A stretch of DNA of 64,000 bases, taken from contig NW_025955054.1 in assembly GCF_022376445.1 (NCBI RefSeq), forward strand, positions 62,001-126,000. Direction: 5' to 3'. The DNA comes from Fomitopsis serialis (Eukaryota; Basidiomycota; Agaricomycetes; Polyporales; Fomitopsidaceae). Both the position numbers and the translations under genes were made by a program. The notes beneath the pieces were generated by a model. It saw nothing but the letters and a program-made list of their open reading frames with translations. It was not told the origin of the DNA and ran no database searches. Below are positions 22,761-34,830 of this stretch, piece after piece (position 1 is the first letter of the stretch; every line of letters begins with the position of its first letter).

Positions 22761-23755
22761 AGTCCTGGCCTCACCATCGCGATGGGACGTGCACCTATAT
22801 GCGACCGCGGACTCGTATCCGTGCTGTCGCTTTCCCGCTCTGCCGTATACATATCAGTGGATTGTGTCCCCCGTCTCAATATTGATGCTGTTTGTTGTAA
22901 CGCCCCATGGTCGGGACGATACCTCGCGGAGGCTTGTCTGATGTTTCGATGACATTGGATTGTTTGCAAGGTCTCCGGGCCTAACAGAGATGACTCGTTC
23001 GCCGTGCGCATGTCTTTAGGGCGCATTGCCAGCACTACCGAAGGGAACTGTGCCAAAGAAGAACCCTCAGCGAGGCGAGATGTCCGCTCTACTACTGACA
23101 CACTCGCTAGGTGGCTCATGCGTCGATGTACGGCACTGCGACTCGCGTCGCAAACCAAACGCAAGAGCAACTCTGCTCTTCGCCGTCGTGTACGTCCGTC
23201 CCACCCTCTCTTTTGTTTATGGGTTCATGGGAACTCATGTGCATCCTAATCACCAGAGCGACCAGGACAATGAATTAACGGTCTCAGATCTCAGCCCTGA
23301 CGCGTGAGCCTAAGAGTGGCTATGACCGAGGGTTATCCGCACTGCGGCGACAAACAAGTGAAGCATTTTCGATAAATACGGGAATCCGAGTCGCCATACA
23401 ACGGTACCCTGTGAGTTCTGCGTGTTTATGAACCATCCTCGTCTCGCGAAGCTTTCGTTACCGCTCTCTCCGCATGTTTCTTCCTTCACCCCACAATGTC
23501 CAATCCCGTTGTTCTTCGGCTATGATATATGATGATACATGATCCACGATTCGACCGCACGCGATTGCGGTGGAGAGAGGTGCGACGGGTTGCCGCTCCA
23601 GTCACCGCTCACCGAGACACGGTGTCTCAGTCTATTAAGCTCTTCGAGTTCGATCGTTAAACTGGGTGGTATGTGAGTAACGCGCTTTCCGGTGTAGTAT
23701 CAGGGATCGAGCGACGTACACCTTGATAACAGTGCCGCAAATCTAGGTGTATTGT
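22761..23755. other. No gene; 3' flank of F-box gene
   Basis: From about 23390 the sequence can be aligned loosely with 35250-35560, which flanks or extends the other F-box gene (shared TGTGAGTAA...GGTGTAGTATCA block near 23670 and GAGTAAAGTGGTTTCC near 35524). The rest shows nothing recognisable. Confidence 0.4.
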
Positions 23756-25807
23756 CTACGCCAGAGAAGATTCTTCTTCAGCCTCCGTATCTCCAATGGC
23801 ATCGCGCGCATGGTCATTGTTCTCCGAGTCTGGTATCTCCTTTATACTGGCATGCGTCCGAGTCCCTGCTCGAGCGGATAAGCGTATTGAACAGATCGCG
23901 GCTATGCCCTTACGGACAACGGAGTTTTGGCACTCACCAAGGACACGGAGTACTGAGGAGGAATTACGAGTGAGGTCCTCTTCACCGTCAGGATCGGAAT
24001 TGAATTCGAGCTGCACGACTCCGCGATCCAGCCACGGCGCGAACAGAGTTATCATGTTTGACTTGATCGCAGACAATGCAGTGGTTCGAGCTTCCATCTG
24101 AGACTCAGACTCCTCCAGTGAGCCGAACCATCCGATTACAATCAATACACCGGCACCCGATTTGGACCACCAGTCCCCAGAAACTGCTGGAAGTTGGTCA
24201 AAGACGCTACGAGAGAGTATAGCATGGAAAGTGGAGGTGGAGCCGGGAGGGTCTGCCTCGCTGACTAAGGTCTCGTCCCTATCTTCAGACGTGTCGTAGC
24301 AGGGCAGAGTCAGGTAAATGTTGATCATGAGTCGCTCCAGATGCGGGCTTCGTATGTCAGACAACAAGGTATCCAGGGCCCTCTGGATGCTCGCGGGTGA
24401 TGGATCAACACGGTTGAGAGTGATCTTCAGGCCTGTCAGTGATGTGTTTGCTGTAAGTCGCGGTACGTCATCGTGGATCGAGTGTTCTATAGTTTCCATG
24501 AGCAATCGCAATCGCAATGACAAGCAACCAAGACATTTACCATCAACTTCGGGAGTATGTTCCCATTCAAACGTCTTCAGCCTAGCTCCGGCGAGACATA
24601 GAACCTCTGTAACGCGTAGTACAAACTCTGCACGCTGTCGATCATGCGGCTGGCAATGCCAGCAGGGAAAGAAAACCCGCAGGGCTTCCAGTCTGCTACA
24701 AGTCTGCGAGGACAATACCAGTAGAAACTGTAGCGCCAACGACGCAGGCATATGTTCGAGTCGTAAATCCGACAGGGAGGGGTTGGGTTCATGTGCTGTG
24801 TATAGGGCGAGGTCTGCTGCTGATGCAGGCTCGACATCGGAGCCGAGCTCTGCATCGTGTAGCAACAAGTGGGACAGATGTGGGAAATGGTGTAGAAACC
24901 GATGAAGACTCGAGAGCGAAGAGCAGTAGCGCAGGTCCAACTCTAGCTCTGTCACGTAGGAGTAGTACGTGACACATACATCCCATAGGAATTGATGGTA
25001 TACAGATGGGATGTGATTGCCCCTCGCCGGCGCGCCATGAGAAATGATACGGTAGGCACTCCCAATATTCATTCTCTTGAGCTTGTTGCGAGAAAAATTG
25101 GGAACATAGTGTGACACCAAACCTGGCACGAGTTGGTGCTGCAGTGCGATCCCCGCGAGAGACAGGTTTTCGAGGCTCGGGAGTGCGGTGGAGATCCTAC
25201 GGAGTTCCGCTATACTGCGAAACTGGCACCGTTCGATTATCAGAGTTTTGATGCTGGTGTAATAGGAAAGGAAGTGGAAGAAAAGATCATGTGGTCTGGT
25301 TGCTGTCCAGTTGAAGTTGATTAGGCTCAGCTCCTCCAATCGCGGTACGAAATACCCGGGAATGCGCATTGGCCAAATATGGGCGAGTGGCTTTCGAGGG
25401 TCGTCTTGAATCTGCAGGGTATGAAAGATTTTGCCATATGATCGATTGTTTTTCAACATGAGCATGTATGCGCAGTCATCCAAGTCTTCTCGGGTCTGCA
25501 ACTTGAGGCTGGAGTCCCAGTAGACGCGCCGTGCAGCACAATACCAAGCGTGGCAAACAAGGCGGCACCTGGTCAGTGTGAAAGGATCCAACCGGAGGAA
25601 TTCGCAGATGCGGTCAATCAGCTCCTGCGGAAATCGCGGATAGGTTTCACTGTGTCGACGAAGCAAGTCGATATGTCATTCGAGCAATTAGTGCCTGCGG
25701 ACCGAACGGAAGGCATACCTCGAGTATGTGGGTGCTCTGTAGCAATCCCGCACTTTCGTAGCATGTCCTTCCGGTGGTCTTTCTTCGCCATCGAGTGCAT
25801 CCGCCAT
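23756..25807 (-). CDS. F-box protein with LRR-like C-terminal part
   Basis: Two exons, 25719-25807 and 23756-25649, give 660 residues. The 69-bp intron (GTATGCC...CACAG) was placed because exon 2 has no ATG ahead of the F-box. The ATG at 25807 and the splice phase are also conserved in the paralogue at 37555. The F-box is at about residues 34-75 (FPQELIDRICEFL, LTRCRLVCHAWYCAARRVYW). The remaining 580 residues are leucine-rich with irregular LRR-like spacing, as in many Agaricomycete F-box proteins. The known role of the family is substrate adaptor of SCF ubiquitin ligases through Skp1; the substrate is unknown. It is similar over nearly its whole length to 35426-37555. Confidence 0.83.
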
Positions 25808-26040
25808 CTGGTAATCTCGCCATCAGGTCATTATGATCCAACGGGTCGCCGGTACATTGGAAAATATACCTCGCCCGACTACGTTATATCTGCAGAACTT
25901 CAAAGTGATCTCTGAGTTGACGATTCTTTCCCTGTATGTATAGCATGCGGAATGATCAGGTTATGTCGTGCAGACACCACTCCGCCGAGATCTCACCCGT
26001 GAAAACCGTGAACTTGGCAGCCGCGAGTCGGGCGAGGCAA
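25808..26040 (-). promoter_or_regulatory. Upstream flank of F-box gene (conserved)
   Basis: It matches 9-260 and 37556-37760, the equivalent flanks of the other two copies. Shared blocks are CATCAGGTCATTATGA, AAAATATACCTCGC and TGAGTTGACGATT. Confidence 0.5.
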
Positions 26041-26139
26041 CAACGGTAAACGTGAGGATAGATGGTAGACTCTGAGCGTCGTAGATCGCCAGCAGCGGTG
26101 GCAGTCGGGTGGGAAGCGCAGAGCAGGCGCAGAACGAGA

Positions 26140-27120
26140 GGAGCGGAAGCCCGAGCGGCGGACGACCTGCGGACTCGAGGGCGAGAGACTGCCTCTTTGA
26201 ATTAGTACGAGGGCGGACCCGAGTCGAGGGAACGCACAGGCTTGCCGCGTGTTATGAGCCGCCCTGTCATTGGGGGCGTATAAGGTTACTTACATCGACG
26301 GTCGAACTGTTCAGTTGCGCAGCGCTCGGTGTTCGCGCCACACTGCCTTCTCTGCGAGATATGGTTATTGTAACACCATGCATCGGTAGAAAGCGCGCAC
26401 GTAGTAGAACACGGGACATGGACGACCTGAATGCAGAAGTACATTTCCTACTCTCGAGGCAGGGTTTCGTTCGTGTTCTGATGCATGAGGTCTGGGCCAC
26501 AGTCGATGTTCGCAATGCGGTGTGAGGCGCATCCGGCGCGTCTCGCTCACCGAAGAGGGCTGTGTACCATCTGCCCTTCTGACTAGATTCCACGTAAGTA
26601 CGGCTGTCTTGGGCAATTGAACGCGCTTTAGTGGGCTTACCGAGCGCCCACAATGTCGATGAGAGGCCAAGAATGCCCGCATGGCGACTGACACCAAGGC
26701 TGTCCATTGACAGACGAGTTGACCATCTCGTCGGCGCACAGACGGTCGAGTCGTCCAGACCCACAGGTAGATTCTCTTTTTTTACAAGACTCTGTGCGTC
26801 GTGCCACTCAACATGAACTGCTCCATTAGGATCCTGCAGAAGATCGTCAACGGTAGCACAAACGGAGGGTTGACGGACTTGCACATACCCGTGAGCAGGA
26901 AGGGCACACACTCTTTCGCTAAATCGTATCATGTCGCTCATGGACGAGGGACAGCGCCGACCGGCGACCCATCTAGGACGTGCGTTGGCACTCTTGGGAA
27001 CACAAGCCACACGCCCCGGCGGTCGCGAAGCCCGGGACACAATCACTTTATTGGCAGAGGTGTGGTTCTATCTGCGCGCCACTGGGGTCCCAGGCGCCGA
27101 GGATGCGCCGAGCCAACACG
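26140..27120. repeat. Repeat family X, copy 2
   Basis: It shares AATTAGTACGAGGGCGGACC (near 26199) with copy 1 and GCCGCGTGTTATGAGCCGCC with copy 4. The stretch 26780-27010 is the reverse complement of 30030-30270 in copy 3. Read on the minus strand it contains splice-like signals and hydrophobic pieces, but no uninterrupted frame. Confidence 0.5.
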
Positions 27121-27177
27121 CATGAGCCCTTCGAAGCGAATGACATACCAAAAAAGGTGTATCGTGCGCGTGAGCAC

Positions 27178-27702
27178 TCAATGAGTTCTTGCAACGACCT
27201 GGATGGCAAGCCTGAGCACAGCGGATGTGTCAGACGCGATGACGACTTGAATCCGCGCGTCTGCACGTGATGCACGCGTCGGGCACTTCACGAATCCCCT
27301 CCTCCTCGTCAAGCCACCGCCATGGCTTGAGGCTGCGTTCATCCTTGTTGGACCGTCAATCGGAGCCCTTGTTCGTGCTTGCTTCCCTCGAAGGCTATCC
27401 CACGCTCCAACCAGCCTGTCTCGCTGCATACGCCAGCACTGCGCGGCCCACTTGTCTATGGCCTGGAGCACACTGTACAGGGCTGCGACCTTCTGAGGCC
27501 TGCGTACTACTGAAGTCTCACGCATCCCTCGAACTCCCCCTCCGAGTACATTCTTCAGCTCGCGCTCCGTTCTTGACACCAGCACTCCTCTGCGACTCGC
27601 CAGCGCGTGCTCTTCCCTGCATACGAACCTTCGTGTCCGCCTCTTCATGGCCTCGACGCTGTCCCTGTCGTCCTGGTTCTGATCCGTGACAGTCTGTGCC
27701 AT
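27178..27702 (-). CDS. Hypothetical 174-residue ORF
   Basis: An ATG-to-stop frame on the minus strand starting MAQTVTDQNQDDRD, rich in Arg and Lys. It includes KVAALYSVLQAIDKWAAQCW, which could be helical. No domain is recognised and the opposite strand is also open over most of the region, so this may be chance. I list it as the only protein-like frame between repeat X copy 2 and 28 kb. Confidence 0.22.
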   Translation of the reverse strand: MAQTVTDQNQDDRDSVEAMKRRTRRFVCREEHALASRRGVLVSRTERELKNVLGGGVRGMRETSVVRRPQKVAALYSVLQAIDKWAAQCWRMQRDRLVGAWDSLRGKQARTRAPIDGPTRMNAASSHGGGLTRRRGFVKCPTRASRADARIQVVIASDTSAVLRLAIQVVARTH

Positions 27703-29270
27703 CCACCGCGTCCGTATGTCTCCCGGGCCTCGTGCTTCTTGTAAGCTGGTGTAGGAAGCGCGTTACCGGCGGAGAGAGTCGAGCTCGTGGAGATCTGGGT
27801 ACCGAGTGAGTACAAATTTTACGCATATGTTTCATTTTGGTGCGGCCGGTCGATGTTGCTTGTCTTTCCGCACCTGGCACAAGCTGGACCTTTCGTTGCC
27901 GAAAGACTTGCTATACATGTCTGTATATTACTGGGTCTTGCACTGGAACGCGACGTGGCAGGGGACGTGTAGACGACGGGTTGGAAGCTATCGTTTGTTT
28001 GAACAGCAGACGTAGGCGGGCTACATCCATCGGATTTCTGTTGTAGACTGACGTTGTCCCACAGCAATTGCCCCCTGCTTTATATAGCCGACAAGCTATC
28101 CCAGTGATCCTCCGCAGTATTGTAGCCAGAGGCACAGTTCCCAGCCTGCATCAATTCAAACTCCCTACGGAAACCTCGGGCTAACATTGGTATCTTCGTA
28201 GTGCATGTCTTTTGTCTTGGTGACATCCTTCCATCACTCTACAAACTCAACGGTGCTTGATCAGTGTCCATTCTCTTCGACGACGCACGAACATATGCGC
28301 ATACATCCTCCGAGGAGTACGTTTGTACGTCTTACTATTCTGTTCAACCGCACACACTAATCTCATCCGTGATTCGCTGAAAGACTGTTCGTCATCCCTC
28401 GCCTCCAAAATCCATCCGAAGCCAACGCTGTCGATCCCCGGCTTCGACACGCGTTCAATATATCCGTGCGGGGGTCTTCGCTCGCTATGGGTAGCGTGCG
28501 GACGGCCACGAACACGACCAACGCGATCTCGCAGACGCTCACGGCTAGGCTCTTCAGTCCAGGAAGGTGCGCTTCAGTGCTACGTTTTGCGAGCACTACG
28601 AAGTCGACCAATTCTCGCAGCAAAAGATCCTCGCTCGGCATTCGAGATGAAATTCGGTCACACACACAAATCTCCTATCGTCTCGCTCGTCATTCGTCAC
28701 GTCAACCAGCACAGGACGCATAGAGCTTGCCTAGGGTGTGAGAGCGTCCCAGTGCCATAACCGGTAAGTCGTCCATTAATGTATCTATCAAACTTGGTTC
28801 CGTTCGTCGTCGGTGAGGGAACAACGTGGCGGGCGTTGCAGAACCATCACTCGTTCGTCGCCGCTTCTCTCCCCATCAAGTCCTCTGGTCCAAGGAAGGG
28901 GCGTGAAAACGATGTCGGCACTAGCGTTCGTGCGTCTGCTCGTCTCGGTATCCGTACGTGGCATCCTAACGTTTCCGGAGCTTGTTTACCTCAACGAACA
29001 GTGCTCTGTGATTCGCCCGTCCGCCGCCCGCATACAGCCTTCAAATTCGATTTGAGCGCAGTACGAACCTGCGGCTCGCCAACGCTGATCGGACGGACGG
29101 ACATGAGTGCGATCCACCGGCGATGCGACGCGCGTCTTGTGCTGGCTTTTCTGGAGTACGGCTGTATTCTGCAGATGCACTGCACCCAAGACATCATCTC
29201 CTGCGCGACCGCGGGCTCGCACCCTCGATGTCTGTTGTCGCGGCTGATCTCGATCAGGGCGCAGGCGTGG
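27703..29270. other. No recognisable gene
   Basis: Short frames only. A stretch near 29090-29160 (GACATGAGTGCGATCCACCG) weakly resembles 20325-20345 in repeat YZ. Nothing else was recognised. Confidence 0.35.
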
Positions 29271-29279
29271 ATGAGGTAG

Positions 29280-29570
29280 CTCTCAGCGTACTATGGAACG
29301 GATGCCATCTTGTGGAGGACCGCACTTGGCACACATCGCTCGTGCTACGATCCAAGGGTACAGTGATCCCCCGTCAGCTGCCCATCTCTGGGGGTGCGAT
29401 CGTGACGGTCTATGGCCTACTCAGCTCAGTGAGTTTTGTGGCACCCTTTTCTACATCTCTCATTCGGAGATGGTGTCCGGGATGTCTGCTAAGACTGGAC
29501 GGCTTGGATGCTCGATCGGTGCTGTTCGTCGGGATCGCCGGCGACGGGCGTAGAAACCCAATGTAGCTCT
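29280..29570 (+). repeat. Repeat family W, copy 2
   Basis: It matches the reverse complement of 19740-20170 (GGGATGTCTGC, GTGTAGAAACCAATG/GCGTAGAAACCCAATG blocks). The plus-strand frame reads VYGLLSSVSFVAPFSTSLIR and is not complete. Confidence 0.45.
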
Positions 29571-30009
29571 GCTTGAGTCAAAAGGAGTTCGAGCAAGTCA
29601 TGCAGTACAGCATGTTTCTGCACGACCTGCCTGATAGTGGTGCTGATTGCGACGAAATCGTTCGTGTGCCATGGACCGCCAGCCAAGGCTCGCGCTCAAC
29701 GATGACGATGTGTCTCTGCACACGCTCAGTCCGCTTGGATCAGGCGTTGGACGGCAATGAATGAGACGTGCGCGATAGCGAGGATTCGTCCTGCATCCAT
29801 AACAACGAAGATGATACGTAGGCGGACAGAACTCGACGCTCGCTCGAGGATGACGCCGGATGCATAGGTTCGTGTCACTTTGTTCACATGTCATGACGAT
29901 ACACTGATGAACATCAATTCCCGTTCACTGGACAGCTCGGCGTGCCCGTAATTGCTTTCAACCACTGAGCTTCGTGACGAATATCCGAACGGGGCGCGCA
30001 GATAGGACC

Positions 30010-30780
30010 ACTCTGCCGGTGCTAAGCGGCTGCGTCCCAGGCTTCGAGCTGCGCGTCCGGGGCGCGTGTGGCTTGTGTTCTCAAGAGTGCCAATGCACGT
30101 CTAAGTTGTGTTAGCATCGTCCCTCGTCCATGAGCAACTCGATACCTCGGTATATCTACAGCGCGTGCTCCCTTCATGCTAACGGGTACGTGCAAGTTCG
30201 TCAAATCTCTATTCGTGCCAAGGTTGACGATCTTGACTCTGCAGAATCCTACTGGAGCAATTCATGTAAAGCGACACGACGCACAGATTATTGTGCAGTA
30301 AGACAATATATTTATGGATCTAGACGTCTTGACTGTCTGTGCCCCGACGAGACGATCAACTCGTCCTGTCAACGCACAGCCTTTGTGCTAGTCGCCATGC
30401 GGGGCTATTCCCAAACACCGGTTTATTCTGGGCCTCTCCGAGTCATCGATCCATCGTGGGCGCTCGGTAAGTGTACTAGAATGTTCTCAGTTGCTCAAGA
30501 CAGTTGTACCTAGAATCCAGTCAGACAGGGATAGTGAACAGCCCTTCGGCGAGCTGCGTCTCGCGCCTCATTACGAACATCGATGGTGTCCTGGACGTCA
30601 TGCATCAGAGCACGAAAGGAACCCTGCATCGATGGGAGGCGATGTACTTACGCAGTCAGGTCTTCCGTATCATGGGTTCTGCCAGGTGCGTGCTTCCTAC
30701 CGATGCAAGGTGCTACGATAACCATATGCTCGCAGAGATGGCACTGGCAGTGTGGCGCGACCCGGGCAGTACATGCTGAG
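30010..30780. repeat. Repeat family X, copy 3 (inverted)
   Basis: This copy is in the opposite orientation to copy 2. CTCGTCCATGAGC at 30122 and ATGCTAACGGGTACGTGCAAG at 30177 are the complements of blocks at 26935 and 26890. At 30540-30710 the plus strand reads RLITNIDGVLDVMHQ and EAMYLRSQVFRIMGS before a GTGCGT donor. This looks like a membrane-protein exon but could not be extended. Confidence 0.45.
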
Positions 30781-30839
30781 TAGACGGAGGCGGCGGACGT
30801 CCAATAGGTTCAAGCTGACGAGATGCAAGGTCATTCCGT

Positions 30840-31290
30840 TTGTATGAACCGGAGTGGACTCGGCAGTGCATGAGCTCGCCGCATGTGCTGAGCCGCCTTC
30901 GTACCAGGGCCTACAAGGTTACGTCGAGTGGTCCAACTGCACATGCACATGGCCACCGACTGCCCGCGTCCACGCCGCACCGGCGCGTGAGTCGAGAATG
31001 CATGGATATCAAGCAAGTAGCCTTCCATCGACAGGAAATGCACGCGTGGTGCAAGGCCAGGACGCAGAAGACCAGGCCAGTGTGTACTATTGCCTCCTAT
31101 CAATGCAGGGCCCCGTACGTGTTCTGTCGCCAATGTTGCACAAGGTCCGGGTGTTGGGCACATATAGCGACTGACTGTTGCCTGAAGCAGTCGGCGATGG
31201 TCAAAAACGAGGTGGGAGATATAATGCTCACTGAATGGTGTCATACCGCGCTGCATACTTACTGTATCCGAGCTTCCGGCTGAATTCAGG
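30840..31290. repeat. Repeat family X, copy 4
   Basis: It has the same orientation as copies 1 and 2. It shares GACTCGGCAGTGCATGAGC..CCGCATGTGCTGAGCCGCC with 26216-26270, and GTACTATTGCCTCCTATCAATGC with 687-707. With copy 3 it forms a 1.3-kb inverted pair. Confidence 0.45.
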
Positions 31291-31299
31291 ATGTTCTAG

Positions 31300-32000
31300 T
31301 ACGTTTTACGAGCATCGATCAAACTTTCAAGGGCCATAACCGTTCGAACCTCTGGTTTCAATTCTCGGACTCAGCCTGGCTATTACTGGAACGAGGGGCC
31401 CTGTAACAGCAGCACGCTGCACGAGTCGTCAAGTTCGCTGGCGGACAGACGACCATCGGACCAAACGCCTAGAGCCACAGAAAGATTGTCTTCTCTCATC
31501 TTCGAGGCTCTTCGGTACATCGTGTCGCTTAACATAGCACACCGGTAGATGCGGCATGGTTATAGTACGTCGGATCAGGGGATTCCAGTCAGTCGGGACA
31601 CTGGAGTCAATCACGTTGAGTGGTCTAGGGCAATGCATGTCGCGGCATTCAATTCAACTCAAAAATTCTGAACTTCGTTGCACAGCGCCGCTGTGCTAGC
31701 GGTTTTCGGTAGGCTATCTCACTTGCACGTCTCCCAGTCCCAGGACTCACACCCGGGAAAATGATGGCTCAAGAGCTCCGTATTTGCGTATACTACTGGT
31801 ATCCGATCATGGGCCATCTGGTATGATTCGTCTCGTTCTGCGAAACCTGGTACATATTTAGCTGCTCGTTCATCCACAACGTGAGGCTTGCATCTAGCGC
31901 CTTCGCGCGTTGTTTGATGAACTCCGTCAGTCCCCTTCGTTCATCCGGTGAATATTGGGGTTAGGCTTCAGTGTTCAGATATGCGTTACAGCCACTTCCG
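31300..32000. other. No recognisable gene
   Basis: Short frames only. This is the 3' flank of the WD40 relic. Confidence 0.35.
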
Positions 32001-32001
32001 T

Positions 32002-32270
32002 CTAAGCTGTCGTCGTCGCCAGGGCTGGCAGCTCCCATTTGCACACAGAACCATCAGCGGATGCAGACACGATATGCCTATTGTCGTGGGAGAAGGAGAG
32101 GTATTTCACGTTGTCGGTGTGCCCGAGAAACCGAGCGACCTCCTTCTTCGTCGCCATGTCCCAGACCGTGATGATGTGGTCCTCACCACCCGCGGCGAGG
32201 AGGGAGGGAGAGGAGCATGAACAGCTTTTCCGTGGCTCGGGCCTTGCAGGTTGACAACTGAGCGCGAGAC
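32002..32270 (-). pseudogene. WD40-repeat protein relic, C-terminal end
   Basis: On the minus strand one frame ending at TAG (32002-32004) reads LLAAGGEDHIITVWDMATKK, then FLGHTDNVKYLSFS, then HIVSASADGSVCKWEL. This is the end of one WD40 repeat and a complete last one, with GH and WD/WE signatures. The preceding piece GPSHGKAVHA, which should join it, is in another frame, so there is at least one frameshift. Further upstream, to about 32650, fragments such as IVTWDSWNGD may be earlier repeats. I infer a dead copy of a WD40 protein; the donor gene is not in the window. Confidence 0.65.
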
Positions 32271-32659
32271 GAGAGCAGTAGCGCTGTTACGAGGGAAGCA
32301 CGTCCATAAGATCTTGCGGAGGCTCGTCACATCGACAGGTTCGAGCGGCTCGACAGAGAGGATGTGTCGAGGACAATCGACACGCGTCCGGGTCGCCGAT
32401 CGAAGGTCCGTTCGCATACCTTGGAATCCCTGCCAGCCGTCTGCGTGAAGGCACCGCGGTGTGGTCCCCGTTCCAGGAATCCCAAGTGACGATACATAGG
32501 CAACTCGGGATGATAGACAGGGTGTGTCTGGGCGTGAAAGATCCACAAGCTAGTTCGGATCCCACAGAGGCCGCTGCGCTCGAGCGAGCGCATCATGTAC
32601 GTGGCATCACTGCACGTACCTTCGCTTTCCAGAGGCACTTGATGGAGCATCGCCCGTGT

Positions 32660-33185
32660 CCGCGCTCGCGTGGACCCCATTTGCTCCTATACGCATGGAT
32701 TGACTCAAGATGCCGATACAGGCTGTAGCGTGGCTTTTACATAGCTCGAGGGATTGCCATGCCTTGTCGATGCTGACATCGGAAAGATGATACTTCTGGG
32801 GGACATTACGTTGCTGCGAGAGAAGGAAAATCAGATGCAGAGACGTACCCATCTGCGCGTCCAACGCGTGGTCTTCGGGCACGCGCTGACGCGTCGATTT
32901 GGGGAATTCGACGATGGAGGTGTCCAGAGAGCGCATTACGCACGGCGTGATGCGGATATGTGGGTTTCTTCGATCGTCGGGACACCGTGACAGAAGTAAG
33001 CCCCAGACGCCATCTACTAGAACCAATTTCATGAATTTCCTTCATGCAACAAGCTCTAATCGAAGCGGTAATCGATGATTCAAAACGAATACGGACTGGG
33101 ATGTGAGGCCTGAGGTCGAAGCAAGAACCGAGGTCGAAGCGGATGTGAGGAGGAAGCAACAACCATGTCAGACTCGATGACGGTA
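32660..33185. other. No recognisable gene
   Basis: A minus-strand frame of about 141 codons (32607-33032) is open, but without any recognisable motif. Confidence 0.3.
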
Positions 33186-33189
33186 CGCG

Positions 33190-34830
33190 TCGCGCGACAT
33201 GGCACGTGATGAGCGTGCCGCGGAGGAGGACTCGCTCACTGGCCCGGGCCCCGCCACCTGCGACGCCGACGACAACATGGACCACATGTCGCGCCTCTCG
33301 CATAGCTGCCCTCTTGCATCCGCGATGCTGTCCCCTGAAGGCCATACACCTCACCGTCCAACACTCAAAGATCTTCTCGGCGCGGCCCCACAGCCAATTC
33401 TGACCCACGTCTATTACTTATGCAGTGTGCAGACCCTTGCTGCTTCGAGTCATTGCATTCCACTCACCCTCCGCGCCCGTGCTAGCCGCTGTCCCAAATC
33501 CGTTCGGCTCGACTCCCGTCCGACCAAGCTGTGCTCTCCGTTCCGCCTGCAGGCCGCTCCTGCGATCCCGTACCGCACTTGAATATCCTCGCAAGATGCA
33601 TATCTGGAGGCCGCTGACAGTAGAGGGAGGGCGACCAGGGACAATTCGGTGAGTCTTGAGTCAATCCTTTCGAGCTTGGAGAGTGACCGTCAGATCTTTG
33701 CTCAGGCGACTGTGAGCAAGCTTCACATGCATCTCAAGGTTGCAGCTGCATCTACTTACGCCCCTCCGGAGAGTCTGCTACGTACCTCGGGCGGATGGGT
33801 GAGTAGTCATATTCTCTCCCCCACCACTTCCTCATTTCAGGCGATGTACTCGTGGTGATGCCGCTGCTTCTCTGCAAGCTCGCGGTCGAACTGTCGTGTT
33901 CGTCCGTATCCCGCAGACGTGCACCTATCCGTTCATCCTTCTGCTGGCATCGATTATCATATCCGTGCGTCCCACGCTGACCCGGATATTTACAGTCTGC
34001 AGAGGATACGCGTCTTCCGGTGCTGTTGCAGTAAGAGCAGCGTGCGGTCCGAGGCTTTCATGCTGCACCTTTGGAGCCTCAGCAGGCTGTTGCGCGTCTT
34101 GTGCATCACGATCCCATCCGTGAGTGAACCTTTGTACGTCCCAAGACTCGACGCTCAAGGACGTACGTTCATCTGGTTAGGCGCGGCACGAGCATCTCGT
34201 CAGGCTCCTTCGCGGTTCGGCCCTCAGGTTTACCTATCAACACGAGTCCGAATGGATGAAGCATCTCTTCGTTCTCATCTGGTTGAATACACCGCGACGC
34301 TGCAGCGCGGATTACGAGTCGTTCATCAAGTTGTGCTGGCCGTCAAACCTCTGGGCCGACAACCGGGATTGTACGCCACAAGTCTCGTAATCTCGCTCTG
34401 ATGTCGTCTAGTCTCCCGCCAACGCCCACGATCGCGGTTCCTTCGCCTTTTATCATCCCCGCACCTGACGATCTACCCCCACCACGCATATACCTGGCTC
34501 GCACGCCAGCCGACGGTGTCGCTAGGCATCGACGGTCAGCCTCTCCCCAACGAGCCTTACCACGTACGCGACGCCCGGCGACAATCTGCCGCGAATGGGC
34601 AGCGGATGCATTGCGCTCCCCGTTTGCCGGTTCCGTCGACAACCTACGGCCGTCATCCGACCCATGCGTGGGCCGAGTGGAGAGAACGCGCAGTTCGTCG
34701 GCCAGCAACGCTCGGGGACCGACCACTTGCGAAGGATGTCCTCGCCACGGGCCGCCGATCCGCGGATCTTATTGCACAGCGGACTTGTGCGTCCGTACTG
34801 CCTTAGTTACGACGATGCTCCGTGAATGTA
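33190..34830. repeat. Repeat family YZ, copy 4 (Z part)
   Basis: It starts CTCACTGGCCCGGGCCCCGC like 21142. It carries TACGCCCCTCCGGAGAGTCTGCTA at 33757, which recurs at 3271, and ends with CGGCCGTCATCCGACCCAT near 34650. It is followed closely by the F-box gene at 35426, as copy 2 is by the F-box gene at 23756. Confidence 0.5.
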
